Shown piece after piece: positions 1 to 9,342 of a stretch of 64,000 nucleotides of DNA. Position numbers and translations under genes: made by a program. The stretch's first letter is position 1. Every line of letters begins with the position of its first letter. The stretch lies in the NCBI RefSeq assembly GCF_014268755.2, contig NZ_CP077093.1:5298501-5362500 (forward strand), in the 5' to 3' direction. The notes beneath the pieces were generated by a model. The model saw nothing but the letters and a program-made list of their open reading frames with translations. It was not told the DNA's origin and did not search any database. The stretch is from Pseudomonas vanderleydeniana. Its GTDB lineage: Bacteria > Pseudomonadota > Gammaproteobacteria > Pseudomonadales > Pseudomonadaceae.

Positions 1-3000
1 TGCCGTTGGCGGTCAGCGGCATGCTTTCCAGCAGCACCAGATGGGCCGGTACCATGTAGTCCGGCAACTGGCTCTTGAGGTGCGCCTTGAGCGCTTCGCG
101 CAGTTGCAACTGCAGCGTGTCATCCTGCGCCGCGACATCGCTGACCAGGTAGGCCGCCAGTTGCTTGCCGCCAGGCGCATCCAGGGCCAGCACCACGGCC
201 TCGCGGATCGCCTCGTGTTCCAGCAGGCGGTTCTCGATTTCCCCCAGTTCGATGCGGAAACCGCGGATCTTCACCTGATGGTCGATCCGGCCCATGTATT
301 CCACCAGGCCATCGGCACGCTGGCGGACCAGGTCACCGGTACGATACAGGCGCGCGCCCTCGGCCCCGAACGGGTCGGCGACGAAGCGCTCGGCGGTGAT
401 CCCCGGGCGCTGGTGATAACCCACGGCCAGGCCGGCACCGCCGACATACAGTTCACCGGTGGCACCTTGCGGCAACAGCGCCAGGTCGGCATCGAGGATG
501 TACGCCACCCGGGCGCCCACCACCGTGCCGATCGGCACACTGCCCGCGCCTTCTTCCAACACTTGCGGCGCCAGGCTGGCCAGCGGCATGACCACGGTCT
601 CGGTCGGGCCGTAGGCGTTGAAGAACAGGCTCGGCTGAAAGGCCGCGCGAATGCGATGCAGGTGTTCGCCGGTCAGCGCCTCGCCGCCGGTGATGCACAT
701 GCGCACTGGGAGCGTCTGCTGCTGGGTCGCCAGCCATTGGGCCAATTGGCTGCCGTAGCTCGGGGTGAAACCCAGGATGCTGACCTGCTGCTCGCGGATG
801 AGTTGGCAGATTTCCTCGGCATCCCATTGACCCTGGGCGCGCAGCACCACGCGGGCACCGCTGAGCAGCGGGACCAGCAGACGCTCGGTAGCGGCGTCGA
901 AGTTGATCGAATAGAAGTGCAGCTCGCAGTCGTCCGGTTGCATGTCGAAACGACGGATCACCGCCTGGCAGTGCATGGCGATTTCACCATGGGACACCAC
1001 CACCCCCTTGGGCTTGCCGGTGGAGCCGGAGGTGTAGATCAGGTACGCCTGGTGCTGCGGCAGGCTGATGAACGGCAGCTCGTCGGCCGGGTATTCGGCC
1101 AACGCCGGACCATCCTGTTCCAGGCACCACTGGGCGACGCCGGCCGGCAGCGGGCCGAGGGCGTCGAGCAGCGCACGATGGCTCAACAGCAGGCCGACGC
1201 CACTGTCCTCGATCATGTAGTGCAGTCGATCCAGCGGGTATTCCGGGTCCAACGGCACATAGGCACCACCGGCCTTGAGGATCGCCAGCAGGCCCACCAC
1301 CATCTCCAGCGACCGCTCCAGCGCCAGGCCGACCCGCACCTGCGGGCCCACGCCCTGCTCACGCAGGCGCCAGGCCAGGCGGTTGGCCTGGGCGTTCAGC
1401 TCGCCGTAGCTGAGAGTCTGGCCGGCGAAGGTCAGGGCCGGTGCATCAGGCCGGGCCTCGACCTGCTGGCGGAACAGTTGATGGATGCACTGGTCGAGCC
1501 GCTGCTCGCCGGCTTGCGCGCCGAGACTGGCGAACAGCGCCTGCTGCTCGTCGGCCTGCAACAGCGGCAGCTCGCTCAGGCGCTGTTGCGGGTCGCCGAT
1601 CAGCGCCTCCAGCAGGTTGCGCCAATGCGCGGCCATGCGCGCGATCCGCGGCTCGTCGAACAGGTCGGTGCTGTAGGTCAGGCAGCAACCCAGGCGATGG
1701 TCGAGGTCGGTGACTTCCAGGTTGAGGTCGAACTTGGTCGCCCGGGCATCGTTGACCAGGTACTCGACGCGCATCTCGCCCAGGGTACGACTCTGCTGGA
1801 ATTCCCAGCGCTGGACGTTGCACATCACCTGGAACAGTGGGTTGTAGGCGGCACTGCGTGGCGGCTGCAAGGCTTCGACCAGGTGATCGAACGGCAGGTC
1901 CTGGTGGGACTGCCCCTCGATCACGGTGTGCCGGACCTGCTCGAACAGTTCGCCGACGCTCATCTGCCCGTCGAGCTGGCAACGCAACACCTGGGTATTG
2001 AGGAAGGCGCCGATCAGCCCTTCGCTTTCCGGGCGGATGCGGTTGGCTACCGGGGCACCGATACGCAGGTCGGTCTGGCCGCTGTAGCGGTAGAGCAGCA
2101 CCGACAGCGCGGCGGTCATGGTCATGAACAGGGTCAGGCCATGCTGCGTATTGAAGGCGCGGACCCGGGCCGCCAGGTCATCGCTGAGGTCGAAGCGATA
2201 CAGCTCGCCACGGTGGCTCTGCACCGGCGGGCGTGGCCGGTCGCTGGGCAGTTCGAGCAGAGGATGTTCATTGCCCAACTGAGCCGTCCAGTAGTCCAGC
2301 TGGCGCTGGCGCTCGCCGGATTCCAGCCACTGGCGCTGCCAGACGCTGTAGTCCAGGTACTGTACCGGCAACGGCGGCAGCGGCGACTGGCGCTTGTCGA
2401 TGAACGCCTCGTAGAGTGCACTCAGTTCGCGGGCGAAGATGTCCATCGCCCAGCCTTCGGTGACGATGTGGTGCAGGGTCAGGACGAAGTAGTGCTCCTG
2501 TGTCCCGGCCTTGACCAGGCAGGCCCGCAGCAGCGGCCCGGTTTCCAGGTTGAAGGGCAGGTGCGCCTCGCTGTCGGCCAGCTGTTGCAGGCGTTGCTCG
2601 CGCGCCTCGCGATCGAGGGCGGAAAAGTCCTTCCAGGCCAGGCGCACGCCGGTTTCAGCCGAAACCTGCTGGTGTGCCACGCCGTTGTGGCTCGGGAACG
2701 TGGTACGCAGGGTTTCATGACGCTGAATCAGCGCCTGCAACGCGGCCTCGAAACAGGCCACATCGAGTACGCCGGTAAACCGTGCCATGCCGCCGACGTT
2801 GTAGGCCGGGCTGTCCGGCTCCATCTGCCAGAGGAACCACATGCGCTGCTGGGAATAGGACAACGGTACCGGCTGGCTGCGGTCGACCTGGCCGATGGCC
2901 GCCTGCCGGTTGCGTTGACCGGTCAGCTGGAGCTGCTGCACCTGCTCGGCAAACGCGCCCAGCTCCGGTGCCTCGAACAGCACTCGCAGCGGCAGTTCGA

Positions 3001-6000
3001 CGTCACAGGCCTGACGGGTGCGGGAAATGATCTGGGTCGCCAGCAGCGAATGGCCGCCCAGGGCAAAGAAGTCGTCGCCCAGACCGACCTGCGGCTGGCC
3101 CAGCACCTCGCGCCAGATCGCGGCGATCTGCTGCTGCAGCGGGGTCACCGGCTCGATGTGTTCGCGCACCTGCCATTGCGGTTCCGGCAGCGCCTTGCGG
3201 TCCAGCTTGCCACTGGGGCTCAGCGGCATTTCCTCCAGGCGCAGCAGCTGCGCCGGGACCATGTACTCCGGCAGCTCGGCGGCCAGAGCGGACTTGAGGG
3301 CGACGCTCTGCTCCTGCTCGGTCGCGGTGCTGCCCGGGCTGGTGTAGTAGCCGATCAGCTGTACACCGGCGACGGTCTCGCGCACCAGCACCACGGCCTG
3401 GGCCACCCCTTCGAGGGCCAGCAGGCGTGCCTCGATTTCTTCGGGCTCAACACGGAAGCCGCGCAGCTTGACCTGCTGGTCGAGACGGCCGAGGTATTCC
3501 AGCACGCCATCGGCGACCCAACGGGCACGGTCACCGGTGCGGTACAGGCGCTCGCCGACTTCGCCCAGCGGGTCGGCGACGAAGCGTTCGGCAGTCAGCC
3601 CGGCGCGTCCCAGGTAGCCACGGGCCAGGCCGATGCCACCGATGCACAGTTCACCCGGCACGCCGTTGGGCAGCGGATTCAGTTCGGCATCGAGCACCCG
3701 GCAGATCACGTTGCCCAGCGGGCGACCGATTGGCGAGCGCTCGCCGTCGCTCGCCTGGCAGTGCCAGTGGGTGACGTTGATCGCGGTTTCGGTCGGGCCA
3801 TAGCGGTTGTGCAATTGCACCTGTGGCAACTGCTCCAGGACCCGGTTGCGCAGTTCGGCCGGCAGCGCCTCGCCACCGCAGAACAGCCGCCGCAGGCTGG
3901 CGCACCCGGCCACCAGCGGTTCGTTGATGAACAGCTGCAGCAGCGGCGGCACGAAGTGCAAGGTGGTCACGCCGAAGGCCTGTACCAGCTGGGCGATGCG
4001 ATAGGGATCGCGATGCTCGCCGGGACCTGCGATGACCAGTTGGCAACCGGTGATCAGCGGCCAGAAGCATTCCCAGACCGACACGTCGAAACTGATCGGA
4101 GCCTTCTGCATCAGCACATCGCTGGCATCCAGGGCGTAGGTCGCCTGCATCCATTGCAGGCGCTCGGCCAGGGCCGCATGGGTATTGCCGACGCCCTTGG
4201 GCTGGCCGGTGGAACCGGAGGTGTAGATCACGTAGGCGAGGTTGTCGCCGTGCAGGTGCAGGCCCGGCGCCTGGCTTGGCCAGGTGTCGAGCTTGAGCAG
4301 GTCCATCGCCACCGCGCTGACCCCCGCCGCCACCGGCAGGCTGTCGAGCAGGTGACTCTGGGTCAGCAGCAGTTCGACGCCGCTGTCGGCGAGCATGTAG
4401 GCCAGGCGTTCGCTCGGATAGTCCGGGTCCAGCGGCACGTACGCGCCACCGGCCTTGATGATCGCCAGCAGGCCGACCAGCAATTGCGGCGAACGCTCGG
4501 CGGCAATCGCCACGCGGACATCCGGGCCGACGCCCTTGTCCCGCAGGTAATGAGCCAGGCGGTTGGCCTGGGTATGCAGCTCGGCGAAATCGAGGCTGCC
4601 GCCATCCCATACCAGGGCGATGCGCTCCGGCGTTGATTGCGCCTGGCGGTTCAGCAGTTCCGGCAGCCACTCGCCGGCTGGCGTGCAGGGCGCGACGGCC
4701 CACGCGGCCTGCTGCTCGCGCTCGCTGGCGGTCAGCAGCGCCAAGTCACCAAGGGCCTGTTCCGGTTGCCGGGTCACCTGTTGCAGCAGGCTGACGAAAT
4801 GCTCGGCCAGGCGAGCGATGGTCGCCTCGTCGAACAGCTCGTCGGCGTAGTCGAAGGCCAGGCTCAGGCGGCCACTGCGATCTTCCTCGCTGTGCAGTTG
4901 CAGGTCGAACTTGGCTTCGCGGCTGTGCCATGGCAGCTCGTCGGCGAGCAGGCCGGGCAGGCGACGCAGGGCGGACAGGTCGCGCTGCTGGTGGTTGAAC
5001 ATGACCTGGAACAGGCCCTGCTCGCGGGCCTCGGGGAAGGCTTCGAGCAGTTGTTCGAACGGCAGGTCCTGGTTGGCCTGGGCGTCGAGGGTGGCCTGGC
5101 GGGTCTGAGCCAACAGCTCGACGAACGGCAAGCGCGAGTCGAGCCCGGCGCGCAGCACCAGGGTATTGATGAAGAAGCCGATCAGGCCCTGGGTTTCCAG
5201 CCGTGGGCGGTTGGCACTCGGTACGCCGATGCGGATGTCGCGCTGACCGCTGTAGCGAAACAGCAGGCTCTGGAAGGCCGAGAGCAGCAGCATGAATGGC
5301 GTCGACTCACAGCTCTGGGCCGTCTCGCGCACCGCCGCACTGAGCGCGGCATCCAGGCGCAGGTTCAGGCGCGAGGCACTGTGGCGCTTCTGGGTGGAAC
5401 GTGGATGATCGGTCGCCAGGTCGAGAATCGGCTGTTCACCCCCCAGTTGTTCTTTCCAGTACGCCAGCTGGCGCTGGCTTTCGCCCTGGGCCAGCCATTG
5501 GCGCTGCCAGCTGCCGTAGTCGGCGTACTGCAACGGCAGGGGCGCCAGTTCAGCCACCTGGCCCTGGGACGCCGCCGCGTACAGGCGGGCAAACTCGTCG
5601 ATCAGGATATTCAGCGACCAACCGTCGGCGATGATGTGGTGCATCGTCACCAGCAACTGGTGTTCCTGGTCATCCAGGCGGACCAGGGTCACCCACAGCA
5701 GCGGGCCCTTCTCCAGGTCGAACTGGGTACGCGCCTCATCTTCGCGGATCTGCCGGGCGCGGGCTTCGCGCTGTTCGGTTGGCAGGTCGCCAAGGTCGAT
5801 CAGTTGCAGATCGAAGGCGGCATTGGCATCGATGCGCTGCATGGCCTGACCATCACGCTCGTAGAAACGGGTGCGCAGGGATTCGTGGCGCTCGATCAGC
5901 CGCTCGAAGCTGCTGCGCAGCGCCGTCTCATCCAGCTCGCCACGCAGGCGCAGGGCGCCGGGGATGGTGTAGGCGCTGCTCTGCGGGTCCAGTTGCCAGA

Positions 6001-8062
6001 GGAACCACAGGCGGTTCTGGGCCAGGGACTGCGGCAGCTCCTGGCTGCGCGACAGCTGCACGATGGCACCCTGGGCCGCACCACCATCCTGTTGCTGGCG
6101 GGCGACCTGGGCGGCAAACGCCCCCAGGGTCGGCGCCTCGAACAGCAGGCGCAGGTTCAGTTCGATACCCAGTTCTTCACGCAGGCGGGCGACCACCTGG
6201 GTGGCAAGAATCGAGTTGCCACCGAGCAGGAAGAAATGGTCATCGGCGGCAACACTGTCCACTTGCAGCTGTTCACGCCAGACCCGCGCGACCAGCGCCT
6301 GCAACTCATCGACGACCGTCTCGGCGACTTCGCCCGCAGCCGTCGCCTGGTCAGGGAACAGCGCATAGCTGTCGAGGCTGCCATCGACCAGGCGGTTGCG
6401 ACAGGCCGAACGCTGCAGCTTGCCGCTGGAAGTCTTCGGCAACGCACCCGGGTTGAGCAGCACCACCACGCTCGGTGCTTCCTGATAGGCCTCGGCCACC
6501 GTCTGGCGGATGAGCTTGATCAGCGCCTCGGCCGGCAGGATCTTCTGCACGCTGCGGCTGATTTCCGCGGCGATACCGATGCCGTCCTGGCCATCGCGGG
6601 TCACGGCGAACGCAGCGACGCGCCCCTTGCGCACCACATCCACTTCACGCTCGATGGTCTGTTCGATGTCCTGCGGGTACAGGTTGTGCCCACGCACGAT
6701 CAGCATGTCCTTCAGGCGGCCGGTGATGAACAGCTCGCCGTCGCGCATGAAACCCAGGTCGCCGGTGCGCAGCCAAGTCCGCCCCTCGTGCTGGACGAAG
6801 GTCTTGGCCGATGCCTCGGGATTGCGCCAGTAGCCATGGGCGATGCTCGGGCCGGCGGCCCAGACTTCACCAACGACGTTTTCGCCGAGCACTTGCAGGC
6901 TGCTCGGCTCGACCACCAGCACCGCATGTTCGGGCTGGCTGGTGCCGCAACTCATGACCGGGCTGCCATCGCCGGGCTCGGCGCGATTGCGCGCCAGTGC
7001 CGCTTCATCGAGGCGCAACGCGGGAATGCCCTTGCCACGCTGGCCACCGGCGACGAACAGGGTGGCCTCGGCCAGCCCATAGGACGCGAAGTAGCTCTGC
7101 TCGCTGAAACCACAGGATGCGAACTTCTCGGCGAAACGTTCCAGGGTGTCCAGGCGGATCGGCTCGGAGCCGGAGTAGGCCACGCGCCAGCCGCTGAGGT
7201 CGAGCCGCGCCAGCGCGGTTTCGCTGACCCGCTCGCTGCACAGGCGGTAGGCGAAGTCCGGGCCACCGCTGATGGTGCCACCGTATTCGCTGATCGCCTC
7301 CAGCCAGCGCAGTGGCCGGCCGAGGAAATAGGCCGGCGACATCAGCACGCATGGCACGCCACTGAAGATCGGTTGCAGCAGGCCACCGATCAGCCCCATG
7401 TCGTGGTACAGCGGCAACCAACTGACAATCACATCGTCGGGGTTGAGGTCGATGCCAAAACCGTGGCGGATCAGCACTTCGTTGGCGACCAGGTTGCCAT
7501 GGCTGACCTGCACGCCCTTGGGCATCGCGGTGGAGCCGGAGGTGTATTGCAGGAAGGCGATGTCGTCGGGCTGCACACCGGCATCACGCCAATGGTCGGC
7601 CAGGGCACTGTCGAGTGTGTCCACGCACAGCAACTGCGGCGCATCGGCGGCCGACAGCTCGTCCATCTGCAGCAACGGCTCGCGCAGGTCGGCGCTGGTC
7701 AGCACCAGTCGTGGCTCGGCATCGGCGATGATCGACAGCAACCGCTCCTGGTGATGACGCCGGCTCGACTCCGGTGGATAGGCCGGTACCGCGATCACTC
7801 CGGCGTACAGGCAGCCGAAGAACGCCGCAACGTAGTCCGGGCCGCTGGGAAACAGCAGGACCGCTCGATCCCCCAACTGCGCATTGGCTTGCAGGGCAGC
7901 GGCGATGGTTCGCGCCCGCAGGTCCAGGTCCCGGTAACTGAGCACCGCGCCCTGCTCCTTGTCTTCGGCGAGGAACCGCAGCGCCAATCGGTCCGGGGTC
8001 TGCAGTGCGCGACGCTGAAGGGCCTGGGCCAGGGTATTGGGGAGTTCGAACGCGTCAATCAT
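1..8062 (-). CDS. pvdL: Pyoverdine chromophore NRPS PvdL, N-terminal part (runs off left edge)
   Basis: Large cytoplasmic non-ribosomal peptide synthetase that starts the pyoverdine chromophore peptide. About 2687 residues are visible. Domain order is: fatty acyl-AMP ligase-like domain (about 1-580, with YTSGSTAMPKG); carrier domain (GGNSI, Ser near 616); condensation domain (HHIIADG near 807); adenylation domain (YTSGSTGQPKG near 1282, NRYGPTE); carrier domain (GGHSL near 1670); a second condensation domain (HHIVTEG near 1865); and a second adenylation domain (YTSGSTGKPKG near 2345, NAYGPTE). The window ends in its A10 motif (PLTANG). An acyl-ligase start followed by C-A-T-C-A matches PvdL, whose later modules load Glu, Tyr and Dab. 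There is no epimerase domain in the visible part. The ATG at 8062 has AGGA six bases upstream. Long open frames on the opposite strand are codon-bias shadows. Confidence 0.9.
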   Translation of the reverse strand, partial: MIDAFELPNTLAQALQRRALQTPDRLALRFLAEDKEQGAVLSYRDLDLRARTIAAALQANAQLGDRAVLLFPSGPDYVAAFFGCLYAGVIAVPAYPPESSRRHHQERLLSIIADAEPRLVLTSADLREPLLQMDELSAADAPQLLCVDTLDSALADHWRDAGVQPDDIAFLQYTSGSTAMPKGVQVSHGNLVANEVLIRHGFGIDLNPDDVIVSWLPLYHDMGLIGGLLQPIFSGVPCVLMSPAYFLGRPLRWLEAISEYGGTISGGPDFAYRLCSERVSETALARLDLSGWRVAYSGSEPIRLDTLERFAEKFASCGFSEQSYFASYGLAEATLFVAGGQRGKGIPALRLDEAALARNRAEPGDGSPVMSCGTSQPEHAVLVVEPSSLQVLGENVVGEVWAAGPSIAHGYWRNPEASAKTFVQHEGRTWLRTGDLGFMRDGELFITGRLKDMLIVRGHNLYPQDIEQTIEREVDVVRKGRVAAFAVTRDGQDGIGIAAEISRSVQKILPAEALIKLIRQTVAEAYQEAPSVVVLLNPGALPKTSSGKLQRSACRNRLVDGSLDSYALFPDQATAAGEVAETVVDELQALVARVWREQLQVDSVAADDHFFLLGGNSILATQVVARLREELGIELNLRLLFEAPTLGAFAAQVARQQQDGGAAQGAIVQLSRSQELPQSLAQNRLWFLWQLDPQSSAYTIPGALRLRGELDETALRSSFERLIERHESLRTRFYERDGQAMQRIDANAAFDLQLIDLGDLPTEQREARARQIREDEARTQFDLEKGPLLWVTLVRLDDQEHQLLVTMHHIIADGWSLNILIDEFARLYAAASQGQVAELAPLPLQYADYGSWQRQWLAQGESQRQLAYWKEQLGGEQPILDLATDHPRSTQKRHSASRLNLRLDAALSAAVRETAQSCESTPFMLLLSAFQSLLFRYSGQRDIRIGVPSANRPRLETQGLIGFFINTLVLRAGLDSRLPFVELLAQTRQATLDAQANQDLPFEQLLEAFPEAREQGLFQVMFNHQQRDLSALRRLPGLLADELPWHSREAKFDLQLHSEEDRSGRLSLAFDYADELFDEATIARLAEHFVSLLQQVTRQPEQALGDLALLTASEREQQAAWAVAPCTPAGEWLPELLNRQAQSTPERIALVWDGGSLDFAELHTQANRLAHYLRDKGVGPDVRVAIAAERSPQLLVGLLAIIKAGGAYVPLDPDYPSERLAYMLADSGVELLLTQSHLLDSLPVAAGVSAVAMDLLKLDTWPSQAPGLHLHGDNLAYVIYTSGSTGQPKGVGNTHAALAERLQWMQATYALDASDVLMQKAPISFDVSVWECFWPLITGCQLVIAGPGEHRDPYRIAQLVQAFGVTTLHFVPPLLQLFINEPLVAGCASLRRLFCGGEALPAELRNRVLEQLPQVQLHNRYGPTETAINVTHWHCQASDGERSPIGRPLGNVICRVLDAELNPLPNGVPGELCIGGIGLARGYLGRAGLTAERFVADPLGEVGERLYRTGDRARWVADGVLEYLGRLDQQVKLRGFRVEPEEIEARLLALEGVAQAVVLVRETVAGVQLIGYYTSPGSTATEQEQSVALKSALAAELPEYMVPAQLLRLEEMPLSPSGKLDRKALPEPQWQVREHIEPVTPLQQQIAAIWREVLGQPQVGLGDDFFALGGHSLLATQIISRTRQACDVELPLRVLFEAPELGAFAEQVQQLQLTGQRNRQAAIGQVDRSQPVPLSYSQQRMWFLWQMEPDSPAYNVGGMARFTGVLDVACFEAALQALIQRHETLRTTFPSHNGVAHQQVSAETGVRLAWKDFSALDREAREQRLQQLADSEAHLPFNLETGPLLRACLVKAGTQEHYFVLTLHHIVTEGWAMDIFARELSALYEAFIDKRQSPLPPLPVQYLDYSVWQRQWLESGERQRQLDYWTAQLGNEHPLLELPSDRPRPPVQSHRGELYRFDLSDDLAARVRAFNTQHGLTLFMTMTAALSVLLYRYSGQTDLRIGAPVANRIRPESEGLIGAFLNTQVLRCQLDGQMSVGELFEQVRHTVIEGQSHQDLPFDHLVEALQPPRSAAYNPLFQVMCNVQRWEFQQSRTLGEMRVEYLVNDARATKFDLNLEVTDLDHRLGCCLTYSTDLFDEPRIARMAAHWRNLLEALIGDPQQRLSELPLLQADEQQALFASLGAQAGEQRLDQCIHQLFRQQVEARPDAPALTFAGQTLSYGELNAQANRLAWRLREQGVGPQVRVGLALERSLEMVVGLLAILKAGGAYVPLDPEYPLDRLHYMIEDSGVGLLLSHRALLDALGPLPAGVAQWCLEQDGPALAEYPADELPFISLPQHQAYLIYTSGSTGKPKGVVVSHGEIAMHCQAVIRRFDMQPDDCELHFYSINFDAATERLLVPLLSGARVVLRAQGQWDAEEICQLIREQQVSILGFTPSYGSQLAQWLATQQQTLPVRMCITGGEALTGEHLHRIRAAFQPSLFFNAYGPTETVVMPLASLAPQVLEEGAGSVPIGTVVGARVAYILDADLALLPQGATGELYVGGAGLAVGYHQRPGITAERFVADPFGAEGARLYRTGDLVRQRADGLVEYMGRIDHQVKIRGFRIELGEIENRLLEHEAIREAVVLALDAPGGKQLAAYLVSDVAAQDDTLQLQLREALKAHLKSQLPDYMVPAHLVLLESMPLTANG

Positions 8063-8086
8063 GGGGATTCCTGCCTGGAGTCGGCC

Positions 8087-8228
8087 AGGGTCTGTACGAA
8101 CTGTATCTGCGCTCGCCCAGGCTGCGTTGAAAACCGGCTTGGAATGCTCATTGACGCCCGTCAACTGCGCTTGCTCGCCGGTTTTCGCCTTGCCTGGCCT
8201 TCGCCCGAAAACATTTCGTACAGACCCT
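8087..8228. repeat. 142-bp palindromic intergenic element with 14-bp terminal inverted repeats
   Basis: The element begins with AGGGTCTGTACGAA and ends with its exact reverse complement. Inside, a second imperfect inverted pair (CCAGGCTGCGTTGAAAACCGGC against GGCCAGGCAAGGCGAAAACCGGC, in part) closes on an inner palindrome TTGACGCCCGTCAA. It could fold into one long nested hairpin. It lies just upstream of the pvdL start. It looks like a dispersed Pseudomonas palindromic repeat or MITE; no second copy was noticed in this window. Confidence 0.65.
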
Positions 8229-8245
8229 AGCAAATTGGATTCGTG

Positions 8246-8270
8246 AAAAAGGCTGCGCCCCTTGGCGCAG
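8246..8270 (-). terminator. Rho-independent terminator after pvdG
   Basis: Read on the minus strand there is a 7-bp stem CTGCGCC / GGCGCAG with a 4-nt loop, followed by CCTTTTT. It lies directly downstream of the pvdG stop and before pvdL. It may therefore reduce read-through from pvdG into pvdL. Confidence 0.6.
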
Positions 8271-8278
8271 CAGGAGCG

Positions 8279-9037
8279 TCAGCTGGCGGCCTGGGCCAAC
8301 TGCCGGGCCGCACTGTTGCGCCAGCGCGACAGATGCCCATCGGCATAGCGGCGCAGGTGACGCAACAGGGCGGCTTCCTGATCGATCAGGTAGAAGTGGT
8401 GTCCCTCGAACAGGTCCAGGGAGAAGCCGGTCGAGGTTTCGGCCTGCCAGTCGAGCAGTTCGTCGGTGCGCACGCTGTCCTGCTTGCCGCCAAACACGTG
8501 GATCGGCATGGCCAACGGTTCGCGCTCGCCATACTGGAAGCTGCCGCAAAGCAGGAAGTCGGCACGCAGGATCGGCAGCATCAGTTGCATCAGGTCGCGG
8601 TTGGCCAGCGTCTCCTCGGTCGTGCCCTTGAGCTCGCGCAGACGCGCCATCAGTTGTTCGTCGGTCTTGGCCTCGGCGTATTCACTGACATCGCGCCGCG
8701 ACGGCCCGGCCGTCGCCGAGGTGAACAGCGCCAATGGCGCCGGCAGCCCGCGCGAACGCAGCGCATGGGCCAGCTCGAAGGCCAACAGGCCGCCCAGGCT
8801 ATGGCCGAACAGTGCATAGGGACGATCCAGCTCTGCTGCGATCTCATCGGCCAGTTGGTTGGCCAGGCGGACGATGTCGCTCTGCAGCGGCTCGTTCATG
8901 CGCATGCCACGACCAGGCAACTCCAGCGGTCGCACCTGCAGCCACTCCGGCATATGGCGGCGCCAGCGGCTGTAGACCATGGCGCTGGCACCGGAATAAG
9001 GCAGGCAGAACAGGCGAAGGCTCAGGGAGGTGCTCAT
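8279..9037 (-). CDS. pvdG: Type II thioesterase PvdG of pyoverdine synthesis
   Basis: Cytoplasmic alpha/beta-hydrolase of 252 residues that frees misprimed or stalled NRPS carrier domains (type II thioesterase role). Visible features are the start MSTSLSLRLFCLPYSGASA, the nucleophile elbow FGHSLGGLL near residue 100, and a late GHHFYL that supplies the catalytic His. It lies between pvdS (divergent) and pvdL (same strand), as PA2425 does in P. aeruginosa. A PvdS-type promoter candidate lies about 90-110 bases upstream (9125-9148). The ATG at 9037 follows a moderate ribosome site. Confidence 0.92.
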   Translation of the reverse strand: MSTSLSLRLFCLPYSGASAMVYSRWRRHMPEWLQVRPLELPGRGMRMNEPLQSDIVRLANQLADEIAAELDRPYALFGHSLGGLLAFELAHALRSRGLPAPLALFTSATAGPSRRDVSEYAEAKTDEQLMARLRELKGTTEETLANRDLMQLMLPILRADFLLCGSFQYGEREPLAMPIHVFGGKQDSVRTDELLDWQAETSTGFSLDLFEGHHFYLIDQEAALLRHLRRYADGHLSRWRNSAARQLAQAAS

Positions 9038-9124
9038 GCCCAGCCACCGTTGCGATTAACCATTGCGCCCTCCTCACGGGTCTCGATGCTTGGCCGGGGC
9101 GCTCGCCCGGCCTGTCAACTGAGA

Positions 9125-9148
9125 ACGGATGGCAATGGCAAATAATTA
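9125..9148 (-). promoter_or_regulatory. Iron-starvation (PvdS-type) promoter candidate for pvdG
   Basis: On the minus strand the sequence reads TAATT, 16 bases, then CGT. This fits the known iron-starvation box TAAAT-N16-CGT with one mismatch and exact spacing. It lies upstream of pvdG and faces it. PvdS, encoded next door, is the sigma factor that reads such boxes. Confidence 0.55.
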
Positions 9149-9245
9149 GTCCCCGACGTCGCGCCGACGACGAGTACCGCAGTCCTGAAAAGGTGCGTCA
9201 TTTTTCAGTAACGCACTATGAGGCATCATTAGTTCTATTTCTCAA

Positions 9246-9274
9246 TTGACAATCATTATCATTAAGAATAATTT
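9246..9274 (+). promoter_or_regulatory. pvdS promoter with Fur box
   Basis: A perfect -35 hexamer TTGACA (9246-9251) is followed by AT-rich -10 candidates (AATAAT at 9267 or TAATTT at 9269). The 19 bases at 9248-9266, read on the minus strand, match the Fur consensus GATAATGATAATCATTATC at 15 of 19 positions. Fur bound here would cover the -35 region, which explains iron repression of pvdS. Confidence 0.75.
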
Positions 9275-9342
9275 GTCGCTCGATGTGTAGCCAGACGCTT
9301 ACAAGCGCTCGGACTACGACCTATTCGAACAAGGTGATTTCC

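Noticed and set aside
8151..8164. TTGACGCCCGTCAA resembling an Anr box
   Set aside because: It is the apex of the nested palindrome in the pvdG-pvdL gap and there is no fitting promoter, so I treat it as part of the repeat.
41..8230. Two very long open frames on the plus strand (1531 and 1197 residues)
   Set aside because: They are antisense to the NRPS gene and arise from its high-GC codon bias; their residues show no domain motifs, while the minus strand gives clear NRPS motifs.
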